Source: an uncultured Clostridia bacterium (GTDB taxonomy: Bacteria; Bacillota; Clostridia; Oscillospirales; SIG627). Taken from it: a DNA stretch of 64,000 nt. Each line of letters opens with the position of its first letter. Position 1 is the first letter of the stretch. The stretch covers positions 1 through 64,000 of the forward strand of contig CANQBV010000006.1 in the NCBI GenBank assembly GCA_947589595.1, written 5' to 3'. Below, one piece after another: positions 34,932-44,961 of this stretch. Below the pieces are notes generated by a model. The model saw only the letters and a program-made list of their open reading frames with translations. It was not told the DNA's origin and did not search any database. The translations under genes were made by a program, and so were the position numbers.

Positions 34932-35771
34932 TTGAAACGTCTTGTAACGGGAGTTGTAGCGGGTCTGATATGGGTGCTGATGTGTTTCTTCTCCCATACC
35001 ATTGCCTGGCCGATTGCGGCAACGTTTCTGTGCGTTGTTGCGGTATATGAGATTTTGCGCTGCGTCGGCGTGAAAAACGAAATGCCATTGGTTCTTCCCA
35101 GCCTTTTGTTTGCACTGATGCCGCTTTGTACCTGGCTTCTGTGCCCGAATGGGGAAGATATTTACCGCATTTTTTATCTTTTCGGCGGCATTTATTTTCT
35201 GCTGCTTTTGGTGATCGCCAACGTTGAGCATAACCGCATCCATTCGGAAAAGCTCTTTGCCGTGATCGCGTTTGTTTTCTACGTAACCTATTCCTTTACC
35301 GCACTGACCATGCTGCGCGTCATTCCCGAAGGAATCTACTTTTTCCTGCTGGCGTTTCTGGGCGCCTGGATTTCCGATACTTTCGCCCTTGTTTTCGGCT
35401 TGACGCTCGGGAAACACAAGCTCTGTCCCAATATTTCTCCCAAAAAGACGGTTGAAGGCTCAATCGGCGGCGTGCTGGCCAATATCCTGTTCTTTTTGGC
35501 CTATGCCTACGTGCTTTCCCGCTTTTTCAATATGAAAGTGCAGTATCTTGGTTTTGCCATACTCGGAGCGGTTCTTTCCGTGATCGGGCAGCTTGGCGAC
35601 CTTTTCGCCTCCTGTATTAAGAGGCACTATCATATTAAGGATTATGGAAATCTTTTTCCCGGGCACGGCGGTTCGCTCGACCGTTTTGATTCGGTTTTAA
35701 CGATCGCAGACGTGATGTATCTTTGCTTTGCGCTGTTTGGCACTTCCGGGGTTCGGTTCTTGCTGTCATGA
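34932..35771 (+). CDS. cdsA: Phosphatidate cytidylyltransferase
   Basis: Makes CDP-diacylglycerol for phospholipid synthesis. The 279-residue integral membrane protein has about eight hydrophobic segments and the C-terminal signature GQLGDLFASCIKR, KDYGNLFPGHGG and LDRFDS. The start is TTG 34932, close behind uppS. The stop overlaps dxr (ATGA), so the two are coupled. Confidence 0.95.
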   Translation: MKRLVTGVVAGLIWVLMCFFSHTIAWPIAATFLCVVAVYEILRCVGVKNEMPLVLPSLLFALMPLCTWLLCPNGEDIYRIFYLFGGIYFLLLLVIANVEHNRIHSEKLFAVIAFVFYVTYSFTALTMLRVIPEGIYFFLLAFLGAWISDTFALVFGLTLGKHKLCPNISPKKTVEGSIGGVLANILFFLAYAYVLSRFFNMKVQYLGFAILGAVLSVIGQLGDLFASCIKRHYHIKDYGNLFPGHGGSLDRFDSVLTIADVMYLCFALFGTSGVRFLLS

Positions 35772-36940
35772 AACAAAAAAGAATCTGTATTCTCGGCTCC
35801 ACCGGCTCGGTCGGCCGGCAGGCGATCGAGGTTTGCCGCGAAAACGGCTTTGCGGTAACAGGTCTTTCCGCAGAGCGAAATATCGCGCTTTTGGAAGAAC
35901 AGATCCGCGAATTTCACCCCCGCTACTGTGCGGTTGGAAACGAAAAGGCCGCCGCGGCGCTTGCCGTGGCTGTGGCAGATACCGACACCAAGGTTTTGTC
36001 CGGTGCGGAAGGAATTTGCGAATTGGCGCAAATCACCGACGCCGACCTGATTGAAAATTCCATTCTCGGTTCAGCGGGAATCCGCCCGACCATGGCGGCG
36101 ATCGCCGCCGGAAAAGATCTGGCGATCGCCAATAAAGAGCCCATTGTGGCGGCCGGGGAAATAATTTTAAAGGCCGCGCGGGGAAAGGGCGTTCGTATTT
36201 TGCCGGTAGACAGCGAACACTCCGCCATTTTCCAGTGCCTCAGCGGCGGCTTTAACGCGCACGCCTATGTTTCCGAGCTGGTGCTGACCGCTTCCGGCGG
36301 TCCCTTTTTCGGGAAAGACCGCGCCTTTTTAGAAACCGTCACCCCCGAAATGGCGGTTGCCCATCCGGTGTGGAACATGGGCCAAAAAATTTCCGTGGAT
36401 TCCGCCAGTTTATTGAATAAAGGGCTGGAGGTCATTGAAGCCGTTCGCCTTTTCGGTATTCCGGCGGAAAATGTAAAAGTAACGGTGCACCGCCAGTCGA
36501 TCGTACATTCGATGGTCACCTTTGTCGACGGTTCTACCATTGCGCAGCTCGGCTACCCCGATATGCGGCACTGCGTGCAGTTTGCCTTTACCTACCCGGA
36601 ACGTACGCCCGGACTCTGCAAAAAACTCGATTTTTCAGAGACATTTTCGCTCACTTTTGAACCGGCGGACGAAAAAACGTTTTCACTGCTGCCGCTGGCA
36701 CGGCGCGCAGTTTCCAGGGGCGGAACCTTTCCCACGGTTTTAAACGCTGCCAACGAAGCCGGCGTCGCCCTGTTTTTGGATCATAAGATTCGCTTTCCGG
36801 AGCTGTTTTCTCTGGTAGAGGAAGCGGTGGAAAATCACCGGGATATCGGCTACGAAAACATAGAAGGAATTCTGGCGCTGGATCATGAGGTCAAACAAAA
36901 AGTTTTCGAGAAATATCGGAATGAAGCCGGAAAATTTTGA
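35768..36940 (+). CDS. dxr: 1-Deoxy-D-xylulose 5-phosphate reductoisomerase
   Basis: Second enzyme of the methylerythritol phosphate isoprenoid pathway. From ATG 35768 it is 390 residues, the usual size. The NADPH motif is ILGSTGSVGRQAIE at the N terminus; IANKEPIVAAGE and VDSEHSAIFQCL (metal-binding glutamate) are in the middle, then WNMGQKISVDSASLLNKGLE (given to locate the substrate loop). An earlier in-frame start at 35723 would lie inside cdsA and is rejected in favour of the ATGA overlap. Confidence 0.97.
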   Translation: MKQKRICILGSTGSVGRQAIEVCRENGFAVTGLSAERNIALLEEQIREFHPRYCAVGNEKAAAALAVAVADTDTKVLSGAEGICELAQITDADLIENSILGSAGIRPTMAAIAAGKDLAIANKEPIVAAGEIILKAARGKGVRILPVDSEHSAIFQCLSGGFNAHAYVSELVLTASGGPFFGKDRAFLETVTPEMAVAHPVWNMGQKISVDSASLLNKGLEVIEAVRLFGIPAENVKVTVHRQSIVHSMVTFVDGSTIAQLGYPDMRHCVQFAFTYPERTPGLCKKLDFSETFSLTFEPADEKTFSLLPLARRAVSRGGTFPTVLNAANEAGVALFLDHKIRFPELFSLVEEAVENHRDIGYENIEGILALDHEVKQKVFEKYRNEAGKF

Positions 36941-36960
36941 AAAACTATTAGCATATTAAA

Positions 36961-37096
36961 GTGAAGGGAATCGAACACACACCGCTTTCCATAAGCTCTT
37001 TTCGGCGCTTTCGCGCTTGTTTTCCTTGCAAGGGCGATGACGCGGTATGGACGCAAATTCGCCGGCGAAAACCGATGCGGGTTCGGCTCCCCTCAC
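36961..37096 (+). ncRNA. 136-nt foldable element between dxr and rseP
   Basis: GTGAAGGGAATCGAAC (36961-36976) pairs with GTTCGGCTCCCCTCAC (37081-37096) over 16 positions with two mismatches and one wobble. CCGC (36982-36985) and GCGG (37077-37080) extend the stem. Inside are GCGC-TTTC-GCGC, the near-palindrome CCTTGCAAGG, and TTCGCCGGCGAA. The element ends 23 bases before rseP. It may be a leader regulating rseP-ispG-polC or a separate small RNA. I do not recognise the fold. Confidence 0.5.
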
Positions 37097-37119
37097 CTTA
37101 AGAAAGGAAAATTAGCTTA

Positions 37120-38154
37120 ATGCAAACAGTGATCGGTATTTTCGTTGCCATTTTAGTTTTCGGCATTATGATTTTTCTTCACGAACTCGGGCACTATATG
37201 GCGGCCCGGCTCTGCAAAGTCAAAGTGTTGGAATTTGCCGTGGGAATGGGGCCGAAGTTATTTTCCCGCGTTTCCAAAAAAAGCGGCATTCGCTATTCGG
37301 TGCGCGCGCTCCCCATTGGCGGCTTTACCGCCATGCAGGGCGAGGATGGGGAAGACGACGACCCGCACGCATTGGTGAACCGTCCGCGTTGGCAGCGCTT
37401 TCTCGTGCTTTTTGCCGGTTCTTTCATGAACATTCTCACCGGCATGATCGCCATGCTGATCTATCTGTCGGTCACCTTAAACATCGGCAGCAACGTGGTG
37501 GCGCAGTTCCATGAAGATAGTCTTTCCTCGCAGTATGGGCTGCAGGTGGGCGACGAAATCGTGGCGATCAACAATGAAAAAATGGTTTCATATAACGATA
37601 TCATTTATAAAATCATGCTCGACGGCACCGAACCGTTGGACATCACCGTCGTGCGGGACGGAGAAACGCTCGTTCTGGAGGACGTGGTCTTTCCTACCAT
37701 GGAAGAAGAGGGCGCCGTTTTCGGGGATCTGGATTTCATGTTTCAGGGAGTTCGCCCCAGCATCGGCGTTTTGCTCTCACAAACCGGGAAGCAGTCTTTC
37801 GCGACCATCAAGGTGATCTATAAAACGCTCGCGCAGCTGATCACCGGAAAATTCAGCATGAACAGCGTTTCAGGCCCGGTGGGAACCGTTTCGGTCATTT
37901 CGGACGCGGCAAGCAGCGGCTTTTTGCCGGTACTGTATTTGTTTGTCTTTATCAGTATCAATTTAGGCGTTATGAATCTTTTGCCCTTACCGGCGCTGGA
38001 CGGCGGCAGGATCCTGTTTTTGCTCGTCGAATGCATCATCCGTCGGCCTCTGAACCGCAATGTGGAAGCTTATATCAATCTTGCCGGCATGGTGCTGCTT
38101 CTGGCGTTTATGGCGTTTGTCACCTTTTTTGACGTTGCAAAATTTTTCCGCTGA
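37120..38154 (+). CDS. rseP: Site-2 protease RseP/RasP
   Basis: Intramembrane zinc metalloprotease that cuts anti-sigma factors and leftover signal peptides. The 344-residue protein has HELGHYMAAR in the first membrane helix (zinc site), a PDZ domain at about residues 130-200 (SSQYGLQVGDEIVAINNE), and NLLPLPALDGGR in the last helices carrying the third ligand Asp. Canonical neighbours dxr and ispG. It follows the 136-nt structured region and has the ribosome site AGAAAGGA. Confidence 0.96.
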   Translation: MQTVIGIFVAILVFGIMIFLHELGHYMAARLCKVKVLEFAVGMGPKLFSRVSKKSGIRYSVRALPIGGFTAMQGEDGEDDDPHALVNRPRWQRFLVLFAGSFMNILTGMIAMLIYLSVTLNIGSNVVAQFHEDSLSSQYGLQVGDEIVAINNEKMVSYNDIIYKIMLDGTEPLDITVVRDGETLVLEDVVFPTMEEEGAVFGDLDFMFQGVRPSIGVLLSQTGKQSFATIKVIYKTLAQLITGKFSMNSVSGPVGTVSVISDAASSGFLPVLYLFVFISINLGVMNLLPLPALDGGRILFLLVECIIRRPLNRNVEAYINLAGMVLLLAFMAFVTFFDVAKFFR

Positions 38155-38165
38155 CGGGAGCGATT

Positions 38166-39269
38166 ATGAAACCGGAAAGAAAAATCACCAAAAAAATTAC
38201 CGTCGGCAATACGGTCATCGGCGGCGGGGAACGGATCAAGATCCAGTCCATGACCAATACCGACACCGCGGATTTCGAAGCCACCCTCGCCCAGATCCAT
38301 ATGCTGGAAAAGGAAGGGTGCGATATTGTTCGCTTTACTGTTCCGGATCGGGAATCGGTCCGGAACATTGCTCGTTTCAAAGCCAATTGCAGGATTCCTC
38401 TGGTAGCGGATATCCATTTTGATTATCGGCTTGCCATTGAGGCTTGCGAGGCGGGGATCGATAAAATTCGCATCAACCCCGGCAATATCGGCGGCAAGGA
38501 AAATGTGCGCGCTGTGGCAAAGGCCTGCCGCGAAAAGAAAGTTCCCATCCGCATTGGCGTCAATTCCGGCTCGCTGGAGCGGGAAGTACTCGCTCGTTAC
38601 GGCGGCCCCACGCCCGAGGCTCTGTGTGAAAGCGCCCTGCGGGAAATCAAAATGCTGGAGGAATTTGATTTTCAGGATATTGTTGTTTCTGTCAAATCAA
38701 GCTCCGTTCCCGGCATGATCCGCACCAACCGCCTGCTTTCCGAGCGTACGTCCTATCCTTTGCACTTGGGGGTTACCGAAGCCGGAACCGGCCTTTCCGG
38801 GCTGGTCAAATCCTCGGTGGGCATCGGATCCCTCCTGTGCGACGGCATTGGCGATACCATTCGCGTTTCGCTTACTACCGCGGATTTAGCGGAGGAAGTG
38901 CGCGCTGCCAAGCGAATTTTGTCGGCTTGTCAGCTTTCGGAGGAAAGCATCAACGTAGTTTCCTGTCCCACCTGCGGCAGAACAAAAATCGATATTGTCT
39001 CCATTGCCAATGAATTGGAAACCCGCCTTGCCGCGCTGAAGCTCAAGCCCAAACGCAGCCTGAAGGTCGCGGTCATGGGGTGCGTGGTCAACGGCCCCGG
39101 AGAAGCGCGTGAAGCGGATATCGGCATCGCCGGCGGTAAAGGGGAAGCGCTGTTGTTTCAAAAAGGCCAGATCATCGGAAAGATTCCCGAGGATCAGATC
39201 CTGCCGACTCTTTTGGCGGAAATCGAAAGAATTGTAAAAGGTACATACGATGACGGAATTGAATCATAA
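38166..39269 (+). CDS. ispG: 4-Hydroxy-3-methylbut-2-enyl diphosphate synthase
   Basis: Iron-sulfur enzyme of the methylerythritol phosphate pathway. The 367-residue length fits the short bacterial form. VGGGERIKIQSMTNTDT is at the N terminus (quoted loosely; here IGGGERIKIQSMTNTDT), with VADIHFDYRLA and INPGNIGG of the TIM barrel, and the cluster cysteines in SCPTCGRT and CVVNGPGEA. Eleven bases after rseP; the polC start overlaps its last 20 bases. Confidence 0.97.
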   Translation: MKPERKITKKITVGNTVIGGGERIKIQSMTNTDTADFEATLAQIHMLEKEGCDIVRFTVPDRESVRNIARFKANCRIPLVADIHFDYRLAIEACEAGIDKIRINPGNIGGKENVRAVAKACREKKVPIRIGVNSGSLEREVLARYGGPTPEALCESALREIKMLEEFDFQDIVVSVKSSSVPGMIRTNRLLSERTSYPLHLGVTEAGTGLSGLVKSSVGIGSLLCDGIGDTIRVSLTTADLAEEVRAAKRILSACQLSEESINVVSCPTCGRTKIDIVSIANELETRLAALKLKPKRSLKVAVMGCVVNGPGEAREADIGIAGGKGEALLFQKGQIIGKIPEDQILPTLLAEIERIVKGTYDDGIES

Positions 39270-42200
39270 AAGCTTTTTAGAAAAATTCAACCGCTATTCG
39301 CCCTCGGAGGAGGCCAACGGGATTCTGATGCTTGCGGAGAGCTATCAGATGCATATTAACCGTGAAACCCGGGATCTGCGGCTTGATTTTTCCTTTTCCC
39401 GTTTGGTGGAAAAACGCGCGCTTTACCGTATGGAAAAAGCGCTGAAAGAAGCGTATGACCTGCGAAGCTGCTATATTTTTCCTCATTATCCGGCCGCCCT
39501 TTTTGATGAGACGTATAAAAGTGAACTCTTGCTGGAGCTTTCCCGCAGCACCTGTCTTGCCAACGGCTTTTTTGACGATGCGGCCATGCGCATCGAGGGG
39601 GACCGCGTCATTTTCGATATGCGCGCCGGCTACTCCAATTTGCCGAAGAGCAGCGAGTGCGAGCACATTTTAGAAGCGATTTTGCAAAATGAATTCGGAA
39701 AGAATTTCCGGGTGGAGCTGCTTTCCCCCAAGTTCGATCTGGATGAATATAATCAAAAGCATAAATTTACCATGCTGTTTGATGAATTGCCCGGCGATGC
39801 CCCCGACGGATCTTACGAGGAGCCTTCCACGGCGCGGAGCCTTGCCGCCGCCATTTCCGATCAGACCGAATTTTCTTATGATGAACAAGGAAAAACGGTT
39901 CGGGCAGGTTTTTGTATCTTCGATCTTTCCCAGCCGGAGCTGGTTTACGGCAAAAAAATTACGGCCGCCGACCTGAGTGCGTTGCTGCCGATCAAGGACA
40001 TGACTTTTGATAGGGGAGCCGTTTGCTTTTGCGGCAAATGCATTGCAGCGGAAAGCAAAGAAATGCGCGGCAGAGACGGCTTTCGCGTGAAGGTTTACGT
40101 AACAGACGACGCTTCTTCCGTCACCCTCAAGCTTTCCGGCGCGACCGATAAAGTGTCGCCGCTTATGAAAGCGGTCCCCGGAACGCCGTTTTTGATTGCC
40201 GGAAGCTTGTGTTACGACGAGTTTGAAAAGGAATTTGTGGTTCGTCCGAAATCGGTTTCGGTGATCAAAGAAAAGAAAATGGTGGACGATGCGCCCGAAA
40301 AACGTGTGGAGCTGCATTTGCATACCAAAATGAGCACGATGGACGCCACCATCGATCCGAGCGAGATCGTAAAACTCGCGCATTCCTGGGGGCATAGAGC
40401 GGTCGCTATTACCGACCACGGCAATCTGCAGGGCTATCCGGACGCCATGCTCACCGCCGAAGCGCTCGGGATGAAAGTCATCTACGGCATGGAAGCCTAT
40501 TTTGTGGACGATACCGCCCGCGCAGTTTTCGGGGAAGCACACGGTACTTTTGAAGACCGGGAGTTTGTGGTGTTCGATATTGAAACCACCGGCCTTTCGC
40601 CCATTTCCTGCCGTATTACCGAAATCGGCGGCGTACTGTACCGCAACGGGGAAGTGCTCGATCATTTTTCCACCTTTGTCGATCCCGAGGTGCCCATTCC
40701 GCCGGAAATCGTGAAATTGACGGGTATTACCGATGAGATGGTAAAAGGCGCCCCCAGCCAAAAGGAAGCCGTAGCGTCCTTTCTGGAATTTGCCGGCGAC
40801 CGACTTCTGATCGCGCATAACGCCAACTTCGATATGGGCTTTCTGAAAAAGGTCTGCGAGGAAAATAAAATCCCCATTCCCAATCCGTATCTTGATACGG
40901 CGGCACTTTCGCGCTTTTTGAATCCCGATCTGAAAAAGCACACGCTGGATTCGTTGCAGCGCTACTTCCAATTAGAGGATTTCAACCATCACCGCGCTTT
41001 CGAAGACGCTGAAATGCTGGGCAAAATTTTTGCCGCCATGGTCGATAAAATGGCCAATGAGGGCATTGTCGATTTAGACGGCATGACCGTCGGCATGGCC
41101 AATTCCAGCGACCCGAAAAAGCTGCATTCCTACCACATGATCATCCTGGTGAAAAACCAGGTCGGGCTGAAAAATTTGTATCAGCTGGTTTCGCGCTCGT
41201 ATTTGGACTATTTCTACCGCCATCCGCGGATCCCGAAAACGCTTTTGGAGGAATACCGCGAGGGGCTGATCATTGGATCCGCCTGCTCTGAGGGAGAGCT
41301 TTATAACGCGATCCTGCGGGGAAGAAGCGAAGAGGATCTTTTGCAGATCGCCGATTTCTACGATTATCTGGAAGTACAGCCAATCGGGAATAACCGCTAC
41401 CTGCTTCGCGAAGGAAATGTAGAAAGCGAGGAAAGGCTGCAGGAGATCAACCGTACGATCCTTTCCCTTGCACGGAAAAAGAACAAGCTTTGCGTTGCCA
41501 CCGGCGATGTGCATTTCCTGAATCCGCAGGATGAAATCTACCGCCAGATCCTTATGGCCGGTATGAAATTCAACGACGCCGACCAGCACGTTCCGCTTTA
41601 TATGCGCACCACACAGCAAATGCTGGACGAGTTTTCTTATCTTTCCCCCGAGGAAGCCTATGAGATTGTCGTGACCAATCCCAACAAGATCGCCGATCTG
41701 GTCGACCAAGTCCGGCCGATCCCCAAAGGCTCCTATCCGCCCGCACTGGAAGGGGCGGTAGAGGAACTGAACCAGGCCTGTTATGAGAAAGCGCACGCCA
41801 TGTATGGCGATCCGCTGCCGCCGATCGTAGAGGAACGGCTGGGAAGAGAATTGGGCGCTATTGAGAAAAACGGATTCTCCGTTTTGTACGTCATTGCCAA
41901 GCGTTTGGTGCAGAACAGCGAAAGCAAAGGGTATTTGGTCGGTTCGCGCGGGTCCGTAGGTTCCTCCTTTGTGGCGACCATGGCCAGTATTTCCGAGGTC
42001 AATCCTTTGGTTCCGCATTACCGTTGCCCTAATGAAGCGTGCAAGTACTGCGATTTTATTACGGACGGAAGCGTGGGCTCCGGCTTCGATCTGCCTCCCA
42101 AAAAATGCCCAAAATGCGGTGCGGATATGGTTCGGGACGGGCACGATATTCCTTTTGAAACTTTTCTTGGTTTTTTTGGCGACAAATCGCCTGATATCGA

Positions 42201-43614
42201 CTTAAACTTTGCCGCCGGTACGGCGCAGGCGGACGCCCACAAATACACCGAAGTGCTCTTCGGAGAGGGAAACGTGTTCCGTGCGGGAACGCTCGGTACG
42301 CTGGCGGAAAAAAATGCCTATGGCTATGTCCGGAAATATCTGGAGGAAAAAGGACACGTTTTGAATAACGCCGCCGTGGCCCGATTGGTTGCGGGCTGCA
42401 CCGGCGTAAAAAAAACCACCGGTCAGCATCCGGGCGGGATTATTGTCATCCCGCGTGATCGGGACGTGTATGATTTTACGCCCGTTCAGCACCCGGCAGA
42501 CGGAACCGGGTCGGATACGATCACCACACACTTTGCCTTTTCCTATTTGCACGATACCGTATTAAAACTCGATATTCTCGGCCATGATGTTCCCGCAAAA
42601 TACCGCAAGCTGGAGGATTATACCGGGATCAATGTTCTGACGGTGCCGATGAAGGACGAAAAGGTCATGAGCCTCTTTACCTCGCCGAAAGCGCTGGGGT
42701 GCGATCTTTCGGAGATCGGGGTGGAGACCGGCACGCTCTGCCTGCCCGAATTCGGTACGAAATTTGTGCGGCAGATGCTGATGGATACCAAGCCGAAAAC
42801 GTTTACCGACCTTTTACAGATTTCCGGGCTTTCCCACGGCACCAACGTGTGGCTCGGCAATGCGCAGGATCTCATTAAATCAGGCGTCTGTACCATTTCC
42901 GAGGTCATCGGTACGCGCGATGATATTATGACTTATCTGATTCATCATAACATGGATAAAAAGATGAGCTTTGATATCATGGAAAAGGTGCGCAAGGGCA
43001 AGGGGCTGACGCCCGAATGGGAGGAAGAAATGCGCGCGCACGACGTGCCGGACTGGTACATTTCCTCCTGCAAAAAAATCAAATACATGTTTCCCAAAGC
43101 ACACGCCGCAGCCTATGTGATTTCGGCGATCCGGCTGGCGTGGTATAAGGTGTATCGCCCGGTGGAATTTTACTGCGCGTATTTTTCCGCCGCGCCTGAA
43201 GGCATGGATATGCAGCTTGTCATGCGTGGCAAAGAGGGGGCGGTTCAGGTTTTAAAAGAGCTGGAATCGACCGGCGAAAAGCTGTCGCAAAAAGAAAAGG
43301 CGACCAGCGACGCCATGCAGATCACCTATGAAATTTTCTCCCGCGGGATCGAGATTTTACCGGTGGATCTGTATCGGTCGGACGTGCGGAACTTTTTGCC
43401 GGAGGACGGAAAAATCCGTCTGCCCTTTATCACCATTCCCGGATTGGGGATCAGCGCGGCGGAAAGCATTTACCGCGCCATGCATGAGGAAAGTATTTTT
43501 TCGATCGAAGAGTTCAAAGAAAAAAGCGGCGTCGGCAAGGGCGTGGTCGAAACGCTCCGCTCCTGCGGGATTCTGGACTGCCTTCCGGAAACCAATCAGC
43601 TTTCCATGTTCTGA
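39250..43614 (+). CDS. polC: DNA polymerase III PolC (Gram-positive replicative polymerase)
   Basis: Replicative polymerase with built-in 3'-5' exonuclease. The 1454 residues show the N-terminal region, OB fold, PHP part (VELHLHTKMSTMD, residue about 351), exonuclease inserted in PHP with DIETTG, HNANFD and HRAFEDAE, a zinc module (CPNEACKYC with CPKC), the catalytic DIDLNF in the palm (SPDIDLNFA), and C-terminal helix-hairpin-helix motifs. ATG 39250 overlaps ispG by 20 bases. The position at the end of the ispG operon is common in Firmicutes. Confidence 0.98.
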   Translation: MTELNHKSFLEKFNRYSPSEEANGILMLAESYQMHINRETRDLRLDFSFSRLVEKRALYRMEKALKEAYDLRSCYIFPHYPAALFDETYKSELLLELSRSTCLANGFFDDAAMRIEGDRVIFDMRAGYSNLPKSSECEHILEAILQNEFGKNFRVELLSPKFDLDEYNQKHKFTMLFDELPGDAPDGSYEEPSTARSLAAAISDQTEFSYDEQGKTVRAGFCIFDLSQPELVYGKKITAADLSALLPIKDMTFDRGAVCFCGKCIAAESKEMRGRDGFRVKVYVTDDASSVTLKLSGATDKVSPLMKAVPGTPFLIAGSLCYDEFEKEFVVRPKSVSVIKEKKMVDDAPEKRVELHLHTKMSTMDATIDPSEIVKLAHSWGHRAVAITDHGNLQGYPDAMLTAEALGMKVIYGMEAYFVDDTARAVFGEAHGTFEDREFVVFDIETTGLSPISCRITEIGGVLYRNGEVLDHFSTFVDPEVPIPPEIVKLTGITDEMVKGAPSQKEAVASFLEFAGDRLLIAHNANFDMGFLKKVCEENKIPIPNPYLDTAALSRFLNPDLKKHTLDSLQRYFQLEDFNHHRAFEDAEMLGKIFAAMVDKMANEGIVDLDGMTVGMANSSDPKKLHSYHMIILVKNQVGLKNLYQLVSRSYLDYFYRHPRIPKTLLEEYREGLIIGSACSEGELYNAILRGRSEEDLLQIADFYDYLEVQPIGNNRYLLREGNVESEERLQEINRTILSLARKKNKLCVATGDVHFLNPQDEIYRQILMAGMKFNDADQHVPLYMRTTQQMLDEFSYLSPEEAYEIVVTNPNKIADLVDQVRPIPKGSYPPALEGAVEELNQACYEKAHAMYGDPLPPIVEERLGRELGAIEKNGFSVLYVIAKRLVQNSESKGYLVGSRGSVGSSFVATMASISEVNPLVPHYRCPNEACKYCDFITDGSVGSGFDLPPKKCPKCGADMVRDGHDIPFETFLGFFGDKSPDIDLNFAAGTAQADAHKYTEVLFGEGNVFRAGTLGTLAEKNAYGYVRKYLEEKGHVLNNAAVARLVAGCTGVKKTTGQHPGGIIVIPRDRDVYDFTPVQHPADGTGSDTITTHFAFSYLHDTVLKLDILGHDVPAKYRKLEDYTGINVLTVPMKDEKVMSLFTSPKALGCDLSEIGVETGTLCLPEFGTKFVRQMLMDTKPKTFTDLLQISGLSHGTNVWLGNAQDLIKSGVCTISEVIGTRDDIMTYLIHHNMDKKMSFDIMEKVRKGKGLTPEWEEEMRAHDVPDWYISSCKKIKYMFPKAHAAAYVISAIRLAWYKVYRPVEFYCAYFSAAPEGMDMQLVMRGKEGAVQVLKELESTGEKLSQKEKATSDAMQITYEIFSRGIEILPVDLYRSDVRNFLPEDGKIRLPFITIPGLGISAAESIYRAMHEESIFSIEEFKEKSGVGKGVVETLRSCGILDCLPETNQLSMF

Positions 43615-43643
43615 CAAAAACGGAACTTTTTCCGAAAAAACAC

Positions 43644-43672
43644 TTTTCATTTTACAGAAGCTGTGGTAAAAT
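43644..43672 (+). promoter_or_regulatory. Probable sigma-A promoter of pfp
   Basis: TTTTCA (43644-43649), 17 nt, TAAAAT (43667-43672), 45 bases before pfp. The -35 is weak, so moderate confidence. Confidence 0.5.
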
Positions 43673-43716
43673 GAGCAAAGATTTTAAAAAGTTTATCAAT
43701 AGAAAGGATTTTTATT

Positions 43717-44961
43717 ATGAAAGAATTAAAAGGTGCGGCCATTATCGGCCAGTCCGGCGGCCCGTCTTCGGTAATCAACGCTTCGGCGTACGGTGCGATC
43801 AAGGCGGGGCTGGAAAGTAAAAATATTACCCGTGTCCTCGGCGCTTTAAACGGCATCCGCGGCGTACTGGACGATAACCTGATCGACATGGGAAAGGAAG
43901 ACCCCGCGGAGCTGGCGCTGATGAAATACACCCCGTCCTCTGCACTGGGCTCCTGTCGCTATAAACTGGCGGATCCGGATGTGGACGACAGCGATTATAA
44001 ACGGATTTTGGAGATCTTCAAAAAATACGACGTCCGCTATTTCTTCTATAACGGCGGCAACGATTCCATGGATACCTGCAACAAGATTTCCAAATTCATG
44101 ATGAAAAACGGCTATGAATGCCGCGTGATGGGCATTCCGAAAACCATCGATAACGACCTTGCCGGTACCGATCACTGCCCCGGCTTTGCCAGTGCCGCCA
44201 AGTATATCGCCACTGCCACCATGGAAATTTTCCGCGACGCCAACGTCTACGATTCCGGTATGGTGACCGTGCTGGAGATTATGGGCAGAAACGCCGGCTG
44301 GCTTACCGCCGCCGCTTCTCTGGCCAATTTAAAAGGCCAGGGCCCGGATTTCATTTATCTGCCCGAAGTGGATTTTGATATCGACGCCTTCCTTGAAAAG
44401 GCCGTTGAGGTTTACAACAAGAAGAAAAAAGTATTCATCGCCGTTTCCGAAGGCATTCACGATAAAGACGGCAAGCTGATTGCCGAATACGGCTCCGATA
44501 CCGCGCAGACCAAAGACAGCTTCGGCCACGCGCAGCTCGGCGGCGTAGGCGCTTATCTGGCTGGGCTGCTGAAAGCCAAAACCGGCAGCAAGACCCGCAG
44601 CGTGGAATTTTCGCTTCTGCAGAGATGCGCCGCTCACTGTGCTTCTCAGACCGATATTGAAGAATCCTTCTCCGCCGGCCAGGCCGCTGTGGAAAACGCC
44701 GTCAATGGAATTACCGATAAAATGGTCGGCTTTGAAAGAGTGATGGAAGACGGCAAATACTCCTGCCGCATCAAGCTGTTCGATTTGAACGTGGTGGCCA
44801 ACGCCGAAAAAAAGGTTCCTATGGATTGGATTACCGAAACACAGGACGGCGTCAACGAAAAGTTCGCCGAATATGCGCTTCCGCTCATTCAGGGTCAAAC
44901 GCAGCTTACCACCGAGGACGGACTGCCCCGCTTTGTCAATCTGAAAAAAGTTAAGGCATAA
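43717..44961 (+). CDS. pfp: Diphosphate--fructose-6-phosphate 1-phosphotransferase
   Basis: Reversible PPi-dependent phosphofructokinase of glycolysis. The 414-residue protein has GQSGGPSSVINAS at the phosphate site, GGNDSMDT where the Asp after GGN replaces the ATP-type glycine and marks PPi use, and MGIPKTIDNDL with the catalytic Lys and Asp. The IMGRNAGWLTAA segment follows. Monocistronic. Its 3' end overlaps the convergent SpoVB-like gene by 11 bases, with no hairpin terminator between. Confidence 0.95.
   Translation: MKELKGAAIIGQSGGPSSVINASAYGAIKAGLESKNITRVLGALNGIRGVLDDNLIDMGKEDPAELALMKYTPSSALGSCRYKLADPDVDDSDYKRILEIFKKYDVRYFFYNGGNDSMDTCNKISKFMMKNGYECRVMGIPKTIDNDLAGTDHCPGFASAAKYIATATMEIFRDANVYDSGMVTVLEIMGRNAGWLTAAASLANLKGQGPDFIYLPEVDFDIDAFLEKAVEVYNKKKKVFIAVSEGIHDKDGKLIAEYGSDTAQTKDSFGHAQLGGVGAYLAGLLKAKTGSKTRSVEFSLLQRCAAHCASQTDIEESFSAGQAAVENAVNGITDKMVGFERVMEDGKYSCRIKLFDLNVVANAEKKVPMDWITETQDGVNEKFAEYALPLIQGQTQLTTEDGLPRFVNLKKVKA

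Noticed and set aside
36961-37096. tRNA-like T-arms at both ends (GGGTTCGGCTCCC on plus; reverse of GGGAATCGAAC on minus)
   Set aside because: No acceptor, D or anticodon arms can be drawn and the T-stems do not pair properly. The similarity is explained by the closing helix.
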